Source of the DNA: Hungateiclostridiaceae bacterium UBA1305
GTDB taxonomy: Bacteria > Bacillota > Clostridia > Acetivibrionales > DTU013
Direction of reading: 5' to 3'
Assembly: GCA_002307275.1 (NCBI GenBank)
Contig: DBTX01000007.1
Span: 73,806-137,805, forward strand
Length of the DNA: 64,000 bases
The first letter of the stretch is position 1. Each line of letters opens with the position of its first letter. The notes below the pieces were generated by a model. It did no database searches, was not told the DNA's origin, and saw nothing but the letters and a program-made list of their open reading frames with translations. This document shows positions 52,841 to 62,874 of the stretch, one piece after another. Position numbers and translations under genes: made by a program.

Positions 52841-54517
52841 TTATCTGGCAAGCAGGTTATACAGCAACTGTGCTGCCTGAGCCCTTGTTGAGATAACTTC
52901 GGGCATCAGATTTCTGCCGTCGCCTGAAATAATTCCACTTTCTGCAAACAATTGCATGGCATCCATGGCATAATCCGATACGGCTCCCGCATCATTAAAG
53001 TTCTTAAAACTCTTGTTTCCTTTGTTTTCCGGCAGTTCACCCAATTTGTCCAATGCACGGTATAGAATGACAAACATGTCCTGCCGGCTAATGGCAGCTT
53101 CAGGCGCATATTTGTTTTTACCTGCTCCCAATACCAGTCCAAGGCGTTTTGCCGTCCCCAGATATCCGGTATAATACTTGTCGCCTGCATCGGTAAAATT
53201 GTCCGATGTCGTTGCATCACGCTCAATACCATAGGAGTTCATGAGCATGATAAGGAAATCCGCCCGGGTTACGTGATCTACAGGTTTGAAGCTACTGCCG
53301 CCCACACCATTTACAATGCCTCTTGCCGCTATAAATTCAACCGCCTCATTATACCAGGCGTTTATTGCGACGTCGCTGAAGCGCACTTCGTTATAACCTA
53401 CCGCATATTTGGAGAAATGAGTCGTTGTAAATTTAACATTACCTGTTGAACCATCATATTTACCCCTGACGGTTTTTAGTTTTCCCGTGCTGTCAATGTA
53501 GTAGATAACGATAGAGTTTTCTTTTTCTCCCGCTTTGAGTGTATACGGGATTACAATTTCCGCCTGACCTCCATGAAAGTCAGAAATCAGGGTTCCTCCT
53601 GCATGAATGGAAAAGTCGTAGACCGGCCTGTCACCGACCTTTTCTTGCGCCATCAAGTTCAAAGCAGCCTTCTCAACCTTTTTTACACGAATGCTTACTG
53701 CTTCTTCTGCCGATGATGAATTACAAATGGCAGCAGCCACTTTCCTGTCAAAAGTAATGGTCCAGATTCCGGCATCAATCCTTAGATCCATTTTTGAATC
53801 ATCTGCCATTTGCCTGAAGACACCATTGGGGATTTCAATTCCAACCGACCTGGCACTTTCCGGAACTTCTATTTTAATTTCAACCACTGCTTTTTCTCCA
53901 ATGAATTCAGCCTCCTTTGCCTTGCTTATCAAAGCTGCAATTGTATCCGCTTTTACACTGGCAGTGGCAATACCGGTTACTGCATCAGTTACGGAAGCTA
54001 CAGAAGAGGACACTATTGTGATTATGCCGTCTTTCACAATAGAAGGCTCATGTGTCGGTGTCGGTGTCGGTGTCGGTGTTGACGTCGGCGTTGACGTCGG
54101 CGTTGACGTCGGCGTTGACGTTGGCGTTGACGTTGGCGTCGGCGTCGGCGTTTCTTCACCGTCTTCAACAGGTGCACTTGTAAAGCTTTTCTCCGAATAG
54201 CCGGAATCACCGTGCAGTTCACACACCTTAACGGTATAGGAAACGCCGCTGGTCAATTTCCCCGTTTTTACGATTTTTTCGAAATAACCGTTCAATACAG
54301 TCGCATTGTCAACAGCCACCTGATTCCCGGTACTATTAAGTATGACGATCAAGACATCAGCACAGGTTGCATTTCCGGTAACTGTGATTGCCGTTTCTCC
54401 CTGATGGCTGATGTTCACCGAAGTTACCTTCGGTGAAACAGCCAGCACATTCGTACTACATAGGGAAAGAGTAAAAACGATAATGGCAGCAATGCTTATA
54501 ATCCTTTTTCTATTCAT
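52841..54517 (-). CDS. Secreted S-layer homology (SLH) domain protein with TP-rich linker
   Basis: A 558-residue surface protein. Signal peptide 1-27 (RIISIAAIIVFTLSLCSTNVLA). An Ig-like domain (about 28-115) is followed by a Thr/Pro/Ser repeat linker (about 124-157), a beta domain (about 165-375) and three SLH repeats at the C-terminus (from about 380: VRFSDVAINAWYNEAV; NFTDAGDKYYTG; SFKNFNDAGAVSDYAM). SLH repeats anchor proteins to pyruvylated cell-wall polymers. ATG 54517 follows AAAAGGAG; upstream residues are rejected. It starts 16 bases after the giant beta-helix protein, so it may dock or present that protein at the surface. Confidence 0.9.
   Translation of the reverse strand: MNRKRIISIAAIIVFTLSLCSTNVLAVSPKVTSVNISHQGETAITVTGNATCADVLIVILNSTGNQVAVDNATVLNGYFEKIVKTGKLTSGVSYTVKVCELHGDSGYSEKSFTSAPVEDGEETPTPTPTSTPTSTPTSTPTSTPTSTPTPTPTPTHEPSIVKDGIITIVSSSVASVTDAVTGIATASVKADTIAALISKAKEAEFIGEKAVVEIKIEVPESARSVGIEIPNGVFRQMADDSKMDLRIDAGIWTITFDRKVAAAICNSSSAEEAVSIRVKKVEKAALNLMAQEKVGDRPVYDFSIHAGGTLISDFHGGQAEIVIPYTLKAGEKENSIVIYYIDSTGKLKTVRGKYDGSTGNVKFTTTHFSKYAVGYNEVRFSDVAINAWYNEAVEFIAARGIVNGVGGSSFKPVDHVTRADFLIMLMNSYGIERDATTSDNFTDAGDKYYTGYLGTAKRLGLVLGAGKNKYAPEAAISRQDMFVILYRALDKLGELPENKGNKSFKNFNDAGAVSDYAMDAMQLFAESGIISGDGRNLMPEVISTRAQAAQLLYNLLAR
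54057..54148. repeat. Pro/Thr-coding tandem repeat in the SLH protein linker
   Basis: Degenerate hexamer-based repeats (GGTGTC and GTTGAC GTCGGC units) run through this stretch. On the minus strand they encode TPTPTPTSTPTSTPTS. In-frame, so it sets linker length. Confidence 0.8.
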
Positions 54518-54533
54518 CGTATTTCTCCTTTTC

Positions 54534-57500
54534 CTATAGTCCGACAGAAATAACATTTGCCTTAACACCGGTAAACGGTTCATTCCAGTTGGGTACACCA
54601 TTGACAAGATATATCCTGATCGTATCGAATGATCCTGAAGTAACTGCAATTTCTGTTGCAAAGCCGTCCCCGTTATCGGTTGCGGCATCAATCATCCAGC
54701 ATGCCTGGCTGCCGTCCGGCCGCTCGCCCACTACCAGAAGCCTTGCGTCTGTCAACGCTGCAGCATACCCTTTCTGTACGGTTACCGTGAACTTTTTGAA
54801 AGCCCCGTATGTCATAACATCAGAATCCGTTAGGGTATATTTGTCTGAAACGGCAATGACCGTCAGCCTGAAGCTTTGCGTCGCGATGGGGGCAATACCG
54901 TTGCTTGCGGTGACAGTGAAGTTATACACATTTGCCGCAACCGTTCCGGCAATGGTGATCAGGCCTGTCGTGCCGTCTATGCTCACACCTGTCGGCGCAC
55001 CGGTCAGCGAATAAATAATGGGTGCCGTGCCTGTGGCAATGACCTGGAATGTGCCTCCCACACCACTTATGATGCTTGCGCTGCCCTCCGAGGCGATCTG
55101 CGGTGCGGCAGGCACGGGAGTGTCGGTGATTCTGGCGGCGTCAAACTTTGCGCCGGCGCTTGCCAATTCAGCAAATGCATCCGCTATGGCAGGATCAACG
55201 GAATCACTGTCGTTCATTACTGATATCGCGATGTCAACAGCCGCCTTATAAAGCTTTTTTGATCCCACTGCGTACTGTCCCAATTCCGTTCCTTCCACTG
55301 CGGCGTTATGCTTGGCGTTAGCCGCGCTTACAGCATTCTGAAGCTCCGTTAAATCAGGCTGGAATATCAGACCGAAATCGTCAAAATAAATTGCCCCGGG
55401 GCCTGGATTTGCAGGAACCCCGTTCGCTTCCTGTGTTTCCGGATAAATATAAATATTTTTAATATCCGTCAAATCGTCTTGTGAGATGCTCACATTGCCG
55501 GTGCAAAGAGTATAGGCGGTACCGTTGATTGCTGTCCCTGATGCGGAAAACAGCATATCCTTATCTCCTTTATTCGTATACTGAAGCTTTATTCCCAGCT
55601 TCAGATATCCTGTCGTACCCGCCGCAGCGCGTGCCCAGACAGAAAGTTTGTAGTTACCCGTCCCAAAACTCTTTACCATTTCGGTGATGTCCTGGACCGG
55701 ACCGCACCATGCATGGGTTCTGCCCACACTGGCAAGTGATTTGCTCCCTGTATGGACAGTGTCGGAGTTGGATTGAAGCTCGCCTGTCCAAGCGGTGCCG
55801 GCTTCATTCCAGCCAGAAGTACCGTCCTCAAATCCAGGGTTTTTCAAAAGATCAAGGGCGACAAAGCTTGCATCGTCCACAATGACATCACCGGGAGACC
55901 CGAGTTCGATACAGGAGAACCGCACCTCCTGCAATTCCCCTGTCCATGTAATGTTAATAATGCCGGAGAGCTTTGTAAACCCGTCCCCGGTGATTACCGC
56001 ATCCGTGGTTTCCAGGAAGGTCGTTGCAGCACCGTCGCATTTGACGCGGACAAGTACACGTGAATATGTCCTGTCGCCGCTTAGGGATTTTACATAAGCC
56101 TGTACATAGTATCGCCCCGGGCCGTTTGCCTTTACCTCGTCTGTCACATACTGAGAGGCTGTATACGACGCACCGTTCCCGACTAAAGCCGCACTTTCGC
56201 CCCGGTTGACATTTACATTGCCCGTGGTCGTACCAAGAGTTCCTGTCCCGTCTGAAAGGTTGACCCAACCGGCAAGACCGTTTTCAAAGCCGGGGTTTTC
56301 CAACAGTTCCACACCTTTGGTGACCATGGGCAATAGAACAATCTTGACCTTCCAGTCGTAACCACCTGTGTTCACGATTCCGTCCACAAGTACCGGCACT
56401 CCAGTAAATGTATAAGTTCCAGGTATCTGAGCATCGTACGAGGCATCGGCGCTCCAGTTGACGGACAAACTAACATTTCTTCCATCCTCCAGTGTAACGC
56501 CGGCAGTTTGGGGAAGCTTCCCGACAGCCTGCGACGCTGTTGTTCCGAACGAAACATTAATTGACGGGACTGAAACGAGCTCAGCAATTTCGAGATTTGC
56601 TTTAACTGTGATCCTGCAGCTTGCGGTAATAAGATTCTTGTTGGATACCCCTGCTACGTTCTGGATTTTTCCGGTCACAGTGTATTCACCGGCCTGATCA
56701 TTGTTGTATGTACCTTCCCAGCTCACCGGGAGCCGCATGGTCGTACTGTCGGAAAGTGTCACGTTCAGTGTCGAAGGTAGTCCAACATCAGCCTGAGCGG
56801 TTCCTGCTTTTACCGTTTTGGCAGCGACCGGTTCCACCGAGGTAATTTGTCTGCATTTAACAAGTGTACACTCGTCAAGGTATATATTAGGCGTTGCAGC
56901 GCCATCGTTCTGGATATAGATCATAGCCTTTGTAAGCGTGCCTTCCCATTCCAAAGGAAGAATATTGGATATTTCAGCATACCCATCCGGCGTGATCTGT
57001 ACGGGCCTGGCAATATAATGTGCCGGCTTTGGGTCGGGATAATAGCTGGTGCTCAAGCGGCGGTCTACAGTACTGCCGTTGTTGTATACAAGCTGGATTA
57101 CCAGCGAGACATTTATAGGGACTTCTCCTGTCCCCAGCTTGGCAAATACTTTGACATAATAGTCACCGGGTCCGTTTTCGCTGAGGATCCGTGTCAAATC
57201 ATAATTCAAGCCATTATATGACTGCCTGCGGCCAGTAAGGTATACACTCCTGCCACGGTAGGCATCCGAGCCTGTAATAATATCCGCAGCCGCACCGTCC
57301 AAAGTCCATGGCGATACGTCCGTATTACTGACTTCGAAGCCCGGATTTGTGAGCAGGTTATCTCCGCCATCCTTGTAGGATACCGCACCAATACTGGGAG
57401 AGTAGAGGTCGAACTCCTTCCCGTAGAAATCGGTATAGCCCGCATCCATCAGGCTGGAGATCGGGAGTCCCGTATACCGGTACGGAGAGTCCTCCGCCAG

Positions 57501-60500
57501 TGAAAAATCTCCATTCGTAAAACTGTTGTTTGAAGCACTTATGAACTTCGGGTCAGCGTAAATATTGTCCTTACAGTCAGGGTGACTGCCTAGATTGCTG
57601 GCTGACGCCGCCGTATAGTCGGTTCCTTCCAATCGCATGCTGTTCGGATCGTCCGGCGTGTTATTCCAGAAACCATTGTTCTTGATGATCTGCTGAGCCG
57701 AATTGGTCTCTATCAAGAACCCCGCCTCGCCGGCCTTCCAACCCACGTCCAGATTATTGACAATCCGGTTTGTACCTATGGAGGTTCCGCTGCCGTTCAT
57801 CCGAACGGCATTCACAGTGTTATAGAAGGTGTTGTTGGCAATGATGTTGTTTTTTGCCTCATATACATAGCCGTTGTAACTGAAAGTCAGCATATCGATC
57901 CCATAAGGCTGCACGGTGGACGAAACTGTAGTCGGTTCGGTAAAATTGAAAATATTGCTGTAGATCAGATTGTTTTCGCCAAAGACATGGGAGGAATTTG
58001 TCATGCCCAGCGCAAGGTTCCGCCTGGCAATATTATTTGTACATTTGCCTGGAAATCCCTTGAACTCGAAAGCGCGAAGATATGGGGAGTCTGCCCTCCT
58101 GATGATATTGTCCTCAAAAACACAGTTGTGTATGCCAGGGTAATTGTTGTCCAGCAGCTCTCCATTGATACCTGTATGCCCGAAGCTGACAACCTCCGTT
58201 CTCCGCACAACAGCACTGTCGATGGCATTTCTCAGGCAAATACCATCCGCAGTCAGCTCGCTTCCTCCGGTCTGTGCGTTGAAGGCACTGCTCCAAACCC
58301 TGTCCAGATGACAATCGGTAATCAGTATATCCTTATTGGTCGCAGTATTGCTGGAGCCATTTGTAAATTGCATCGCATATTTATTAACCTGTCTTATGTC
58401 TACATTGTCTAAGGTGACACCCTTTGTGGGCGCATAACCCATAATCAGCGTCCACCACCCCCTGCCCTTGAAGGTAATGCTTTCTAAAGTGATATACTCA
58501 CTATCGCTGAAGGTAATCATCTCACTGTCCGCTTCCACGGTAAGTTCAACCAACGTTGGAGCGGTCACACTCTTCACATACAGCATGGTTCCATTCCAGA
58601 AATACTGGTCCGTGCCAAGGGCCGTTGCGCTGCTTCCCTTAGACCACAGCCTACCGTCGGCATACAGCCTTTCAGACGATGAATTCGGGGATCCATTGTA
58701 AGGTGTGCTCCAGATTCCGCTGCCCGAGCCGGTCTCAGTCCAGACTGACGCCCGGAAAGCTTTCATGGCGGCAAATACGGGCTGATTACCGTCGCCATAC
58801 GCACCGAATGTGATGGGTGCTGATGCCGTGCCTTTGACCCCGGTGAAATCCAGCCGCAGGTTTGGATCGTACCACTCGTCGCCACGTTTCAGCAAAACGG
58901 TGTCTCCAGGTTTGAGTGTTTTGATAAAGGCGGTGTCGATGGTTTTTCTGGGGGCCGACTCACTTGAGCCATCGTTTGCGTCATTTCCGGAGGTGGAGAA
59001 ATAGTAGGTATCACCCGGCATCTGGCCTTCGGCTCTGACAGTGATGCAGGCAGTAGGAGCGAGTTCTGCTTTGTTCGTTATAAGCGTGCCATCAAGGTTA
59101 AATGCGCCTGTTATGGTATATGTACCCGGCATTTCCTTATCATATGAGCCCTGAACCCAGTTCACGGGCAGAGACGTCATCGTTCCGTCTTCCAGTGTGA
59201 CTTGAACCTCTGCCGGAAGTCCAAGATTCCCGAACTCTGTTCCCTTGGATACTGAAATGGAGGTGACTGCATCGAAAGAGACAATGTTTTGTTGAGGGAG
59301 AACGACGTTGAGGGGAATCAATTCGGCATTGTCGAGATAAATACCCTGCTTTGGATAATTACCGGCACCGTTTTGGTCCAGCAGAACGATGTTAAATGCC
59401 ATTTTAGTGATCTTGGACACATCCCCCAAGTCCTTTATCAAGATTCGGTTTGATGCCTGCGCATAGCCCGTATTGTTCAGAGCTATGTTTATGGAAGCTT
59501 TATCCTTAGCCGCTTGGTCAGGATAAGCCCAATCCGGCATCCATGAAGTCTGGAAGTGAGTGGAGCCGTTCACTCCCGGTTGTATTTCGAGTTGCACCGA
59601 CAAGCCGCTGTCAGGATGCGAAGCCGTATCGGCAATGAGACGTGCCCATGCGCCGAAGTAATATTCACCGGCGCCGTTTCTGAGCAGTTCCTCTTTGACA
59701 TCCTGTCCCGCGAGATCCCATCTCTGACTGTAGTCTGTCACGGAAAGCGCACTGCTGCCGCTTTTTACAAAGCTGCCACTCACCATTCTCGTGGCTCCGC
59801 CTACATTATAGCTCCAATTTGTCGCGCCATCTTCAAACCCGGGGTTCTTCAGAAGGTTTTCCGGATCACGGATCATAATCTTCTGTGTTGCCGTAATGCC
59901 CTCCGGGTTTATAACGTCATGCCCAGCCAGTTCCAGTGTCCCAGTCAGCTCATAGATACCGTTTTTGTCAAGGTCGAGGGGAGCGGTATCCCATGTCACG
60001 CCCAGATCAAGAGGCTTTCCTCCGGCGGTTGTCACAGCAACAGTTTCAGGCAGGCGCAAATCACTTGCGCCGAACACCGTAGTATAGCCCCTTGCGATGG
60101 CTCTGTCGGCCGGGTTTTCAACAGCCGCCACCGTATCGTAAGGCTCGGCGGATGGCACAGCGGACAGTTCGTTGGATAACGGGCCATCGCCAATGGCATT
60201 GTATGCGTAAACCGCGAAATAATAGGTTGTGGAGTTTGTAAGGCCGCTGACCTCACAGGTCAGAACATTACCAGCGTCTATATCAAAGGTATATCCGCCC
60301 TTCACCGTACCGTACTTGACCATATAGCCGGTTGCGCCATTCACGGACTTCCATCTCAAGGTAACCATTCCATTGTCCGGCATCACCGACGTCAGTTCAG
60401 GTGCAACAGCGGGCGCGTGAGGTTCACCCGGCTGCACAGTAATTTTAGCCTGAACTTTCACACTATTATTGTTGCCAATAAGCAATCCCGTAGTGTTTAA

Positions 60501-61634
60501 GTCACCCGTGACGGTTTGTTCACCTGCCGTAGTTTCACTATAAGACGATTCATCCCAGATCACAGGCAGGCTTCTCGTAATCGTGTCTGCCAGAGTGACG
60601 TCCGCCTGATCGGGAAGTTCAAGGTCTGCAAATGCCGTGCCGTTCGCCACGGTTTGATCCTGTATTATGGTATTGACCGCCATGATGTTGTTCAAGGGCA
60701 GCGACACATTTAACGGGATCATTTCCACATCATCAACGTATATGTTGGTGGGCCATTGCCCGTCTTTTTGGTTCTGAATCATCAACGATGCTTGCGTGAT
60801 CGGGCCATCCCATGACAGCATCATGCGGTTTTTTACCTGCACAAATGTCTTGCCGCTGGTGGCAGGTCTGCTATCCGCCGCATTCCATGCGTTGATATCC
60901 GGACATTCTCCTCCATTCTGGCCATTCGGGAAATAGTCCGTGTAGATATTCATGCTTTGGTTCGCCCGGATCTCCAGACGCATTTTAAAGTAATCGTCAG
61001 CAACCATGGTCGCACCTTCATCAAGCGCCATCCAGGCACTGACAGAGTATTCGCCAAACCCGTACTGATTCAATGCGGTCATGATATCCTGCGAATAGAA
61101 TGTCTGCGCATTGGGCGTCGACTTGAACGAATAGGTACCATTTCTTATGGGATCCGTAGCCCTCGCCTTGGTTGTGCCAATCCAAAAAGAGCAATCATTG
61201 TGAACAAGCTCTTGCTCGAAGCCTGGATTATTAATGATATTGACTGGTTCTCTTACAAGAACTTTCTGAATTGCAATCAAATTTTTGGTGTTTGTAATGC
61301 CTGCCGTAACCAGATCGGCCGCCCTCAGCGTACCTGACGCCTCGTAGACACCGGGAATTCCCTTGTTGAGGTTGCCGTCGGTCCAATCTACACCAATATT
61401 ATGTGTCGTGCCGCTGCCGGTCTTGACAGTTACTTTATCAGCATAGCGCATATTCAAACCAGTGTAATCTTTCACAATAGCCTTTGGGTCAGGCTGCAGG
61501 ATTTGAACAATATCCCCGTCTCCCGATGCCGCCTCTGCATGCAGAAAAGGAAAACATGTTACCAACAAAGAAACAATTAGCAGAAGATGTAAAAATACTC
61601 TTCTGCTGTTGTGTCGACTTCTTTTTCCAACCAT
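54534..61634 (-). CDS. Giant secreted modular protein with parallel beta-helix, CBM-like, FN3 and Ig-like modules
   Basis: A 2366-residue secreted protein. Signal peptide about 1-35. Modules in rough order: Big_4-like Ig domain (42-130), galactose-binding/CBM4_9-like domain starting at NNPGFE (about 135-305), Ig (310-405), FN3 (406-495), Ig plus CBM (500-770), Ig (775-870). Then a right-handed parallel beta-helix (about 875-1420, opening YYFSTSGNDANDG; repeated runs of coil segments), CBM (1430-1600), Ig pair (1605-1780), two more CBM-like modules (1785-2090, each with NPGFE), a FIVAR-like helical region (2095-2165), a putative Ig (He_PIG, 2175-2270) and a final beta domain. Beta-helix domains of this sort are in polysaccharide lyases and GH28/epimerases. 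No dockerin, sortase motif or SLH; the SLH protein is 16 bases downstream. GAAGGAG precedes the ATG. Confidence 0.85.
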   Translation of the reverse strand: MVGKRSRHNSRRVFLHLLLIVSLLVTCFPFLHAEAASGDGDIVQILQPDPKAIVKDYTGLNMRYADKVTVKTGSGTTHNIGVDWTDGNLNKGIPGVYEASGTLRAADLVTAGITNTKNLIAIQKVLVREPVNIINNPGFEQELVHNDCSFWIGTTKARATDPIRNGTYSFKSTPNAQTFYSQDIMTALNQYGFGEYSVSAWMALDEGATMVADDYFKMRLEIRANQSMNIYTDYFPNGQNGGECPDINAWNAADSRPATSGKTFVQVKNRMMLSWDGPITQASLMIQNQKDGQWPTNIYVDDVEMIPLNVSLPLNNIMAVNTIIQDQTVANGTAFADLELPDQADVTLADTITRSLPVIWDESSYSETTAGEQTVTGDLNTTGLLIGNNNSVKVQAKITVQPGEPHAPAVAPELTSVMPDNGMVTLRWKSVNGATGYMVKYGTVKGGYTFDIDAGNVLTCEVSGLTNSTTYYFAVYAYNAIGDGPLSNELSAVPSAEPYDTVAAVENPADRAIARGYTTVFGASDLRLPETVAVTTAGGKPLDLGVTWDTAPLDLDKNGIYELTGTLELAGHDVINPEGITATQKIMIRDPENLLKNPGFEDGATNWSYNVGGATRMVSGSFVKSGSSALSVTDYSQRWDLAGQDVKEELLRNGAGEYYFGAWARLIADTASHPDSGLSVQLEIQPGVNGSTHFQTSWMPDWAYPDQAAKDKASINIALNNTGYAQASNRILIKDLGDVSKITKMAFNIVLLDQNGAGNYPKQGIYLDNAELIPLNVVLPQQNIVSFDAVTSISVSKGTEFGNLGLPAEVQVTLEDGTMTSLPVNWVQGSYDKEMPGTYTITGAFNLDGTLITNKAELAPTACITVRAEGQMPGDTYYFSTSGNDANDGSSESAPRKTIDTAFIKTLKPGDTVLLKRGDEWYDPNLRLDFTGVKGTASAPITFGAYGDGNQPVFAAMKAFRASVWTETGSGSGIWSTPYNGSPNSSSERLYADGRLWSKGSSATALGTDQYFWNGTMLYVKSVTAPTLVELTVEADSEMITFSDSEYITLESITFKGRGWWTLIMGYAPTKGVTLDNVDIRQVNKYAMQFTNGSSNTATNKDILITDCHLDRVWSSAFNAQTGGSELTADGICLRNAIDSAVVRRTEVVSFGHTGINGELLDNNYPGIHNCVFEDNIIRRADSPYLRAFEFKGFPGKCTNNIARRNLALGMTNSSHVFGENNLIYSNIFNFTEPTTVSSTVQPYGIDMLTFSYNGYVYEAKNNIIANNTFYNTVNAVRMNGSGTSIGTNRIVNNLDVGWKAGEAGFLIETNSAQQIIKNNGFWNNTPDDPNSMRLEGTDYTAASASNLGSHPDCKDNIYADPKFISASNNSFTNGDFSLAEDSPYRYTGLPISSLMDAGYTDFYGKEFDLYSPSIGAVSYKDGGDNLLTNPGFEVSNTDVSPWTLDGAAADIITGSDAYRGRSVYLTGRRQSYNGLNYDLTRILSENGPGDYYVKVFAKLGTGEVPINVSLVIQLVYNNGSTVDRRLSTSYYPDPKPAHYIARPVQITPDGYAEISNILPLEWEGTLTKAMIYIQNDGAATPNIYLDECTLVKCRQITSVEPVAAKTVKAGTAQADVGLPSTLNVTLSDSTTMRLPVSWEGTYNNDQAGEYTVTGKIQNVAGVSNKNLITASCRITVKANLEIAELVSVPSINVSFGTTASQAVGKLPQTAGVTLEDGRNVSLSVNWSADASYDAQIPGTYTFTGVPVLVDGIVNTGGYDWKVKIVLLPMVTKGVELLENPGFENGLAGWVNLSDGTGTLGTTTGNVNVNRGESAALVGNGASYTASQYVTDEVKANGPGRYYVQAYVKSLSGDRTYSRVLVRVKCDGAATTFLETTDAVITGDGFTKLSGIINITWTGELQEVRFSCIELGSPGDVIVDDASFVALDLLKNPGFEDGTSGWNEAGTAWTGELQSNSDTVHTGSKSLASVGRTHAWCGPVQDITEMVKSFGTGNYKLSVWARAAAGTTGYLKLGIKLQYTNKGDKDMLFSASGTAINGTAYTLCTGNVSISQDDLTDIKNIYIYPETQEANGVPANPGPGAIYFDDFGLIFQPDLTELQNAVSAANAKHNAAVEGTELGQYAVGSKKLYKAAVDIAISVMNDSDSVDPAIADAFAELASAGAKFDAARITDTPVPAAPQIASEGSASIISGVGGTFQVIATGTAPIIYSLTGAPTGVSIDGTTGLITIAGTVAANVYNFTVTASNGIAPIATQSFRLTVIAVSDKYTLTDSDVMTYGAFKKFTVTVQKGYAAALTDARLLVVGERPDGSQACWMIDAATDNGDGFATEIAVTSGSFDTIRIYLVNGVPNWNEPFTGVKANVISVGL

Positions 61635-61812
61635 AATTCATACTCCTTCTTTACTATCAATTATCACTACTCACCAAGAACAAAGAGTGCTGCTTATCTA
61701 TTTTTCTTCTCCTCATACCTCCTTCTCGAAATTGTATTGCTGCAATCCGCACCCTCCTGTTTCTATGAAGAGATATTGAGTCGGCTGCTCATTGACCCGG
61801 TCCTGTCGGCAG

Positions 61813-62823
61813 TCACCTATCCATCAGATAATTCTTTATCATTAAAATGTTATCCGATGGGGTATCATAGGGGATCACCCCTGTTCCCAATATGAATTTC
61901 CCGTATTTTTTCGCCTTGTCCAGAATAAATCCCAGCTTTTGGATAATTTCCTCCCTTGTACCCGATTGTACCAGCTTCGGATCAATGTTTCCCCGCAGTA
62001 TCAAATCGTTTGAAGCCGCCTTTTCAATATAAAGATCTATGTCCACCACATAATCGGCTACCAGAAGTGTCGTCCCTGTCTCAATGATACTGTCTGCAAT
62101 CAAAGAGGTGTCTCCGCCAATCACAAGGGGTGCCGCCTTAATACCCCTGCTTTTGATGTGCCGTATCAATTCCTTTTCATAGGGTTTTACAAATTCCCTG
62201 TAACCGGCTGGCGAAATCAAGGGCGGAGTCGCCCATGACTCAAATATTGTTACACCTAAGCCTCTATTAATAATTTCATCACAGTATTTTTTCTGAAATT
62301 CAAGTATAAGGCCAAGTATGCCGTGGACCCGTTCACTGTCGGCAACACAGGAAAATACAGTATTTTCATATCCTTTGAGTTCCACAAAAATAGAATAGGG
62401 TCCGCATATGCCAATCCCTACATTTACATCGCCACCAATAGCCATATGGATATTTGAAGCGGCATTTAGTATATTCTTTATTCTTCCCCTCTCAATGGAG
62501 AATGAGATGCCATCGGTATCAAATCTCTCCTCAAGTGGATGTGTAATGATACCCGGAATGGAATTGTTGTTATAATACCTGACTTCGCATCCCAAAGCCT
62601 CAGCCTCAATATTATAAACATCAATGCCCACAGTAATGGCATCGTGCCCGTAAAGTTCATATGCCCTGAGTTGAGCTTTTTCCAGTAACCTCTCGTCAAG
62701 CGCTGTCTCACTTGGAGTTTTATTCAATAACTTTGCACTATGCTCCAGAATGGTAGGTAAAAACGGAATCCTGTCCAGCGCTTTACCATTGCCCAATGCA
62801 TCCATTCTTTGCTTTGAATTCAT
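61813..62823 (-). CDS. Uroporphyrinogen-decarboxylase-like (MtaA/CmuA-type) methyltransferase
   Basis: A 336-residue protein with the URO-D TIM-barrel fold. Seen: NSKQRMDALGNGKALDRIPFLP at the start, the PLVIGGDTS/LRGNIDPKLVQSGT segment near residue 265 and GTGVIPYDTPSDNI at the C-terminus. In this subgroup the zinc-binding His and Cys move a methyl group between a corrinoid protein and coenzyme or substrate. No corrinoid protein gene lies nearby. ATG 62823 follows AGGGGTGTTGG. It is operonic with the nitrilase (51-base gap). It might demethylate an O-methylated sugar or methoxylated compound (inference), but other roles are possible. Confidence 0.75.
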   Translation of the reverse strand: MNSKQRMDALGNGKALDRIPFLPTILEHSAKLLNKTPSETALDERLLEKAQLRAYELYGHDAITVGIDVYNIEAEALGCEVRYYNNNSIPGIITHPLEERFDTDGISFSIERGRIKNILNAASNIHMAIGGDVNVGIGICGPYSIFVELKGYENTVFSCVADSERVHGILGLILEFQKKYCDEIINRGLGVTIFESWATPPLISPAGYREFVKPYEKELIRHIKSRGIKAAPLVIGGDTSLIADSIIETGTTLLVADYVVDIDLYIEKAASNDLILRGNIDPKLVQSGTREEIIQKLGFILDKAKKYGKFILGTGVIPYDTPSDNILMIKNYLMDR

Positions 62824-62874
62824 ACCAACACCCCTGTTCGAATCAATTTTATATTCAATCATTTTGTTTGCATA

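Noticed and set aside
54057..54148. Short repeats resembling an array
   Set aside because: Coding Thr/Pro repeats in the SLH protein linker; no conserved 25-40-base repeats with unique spacers, so not CRISPR.
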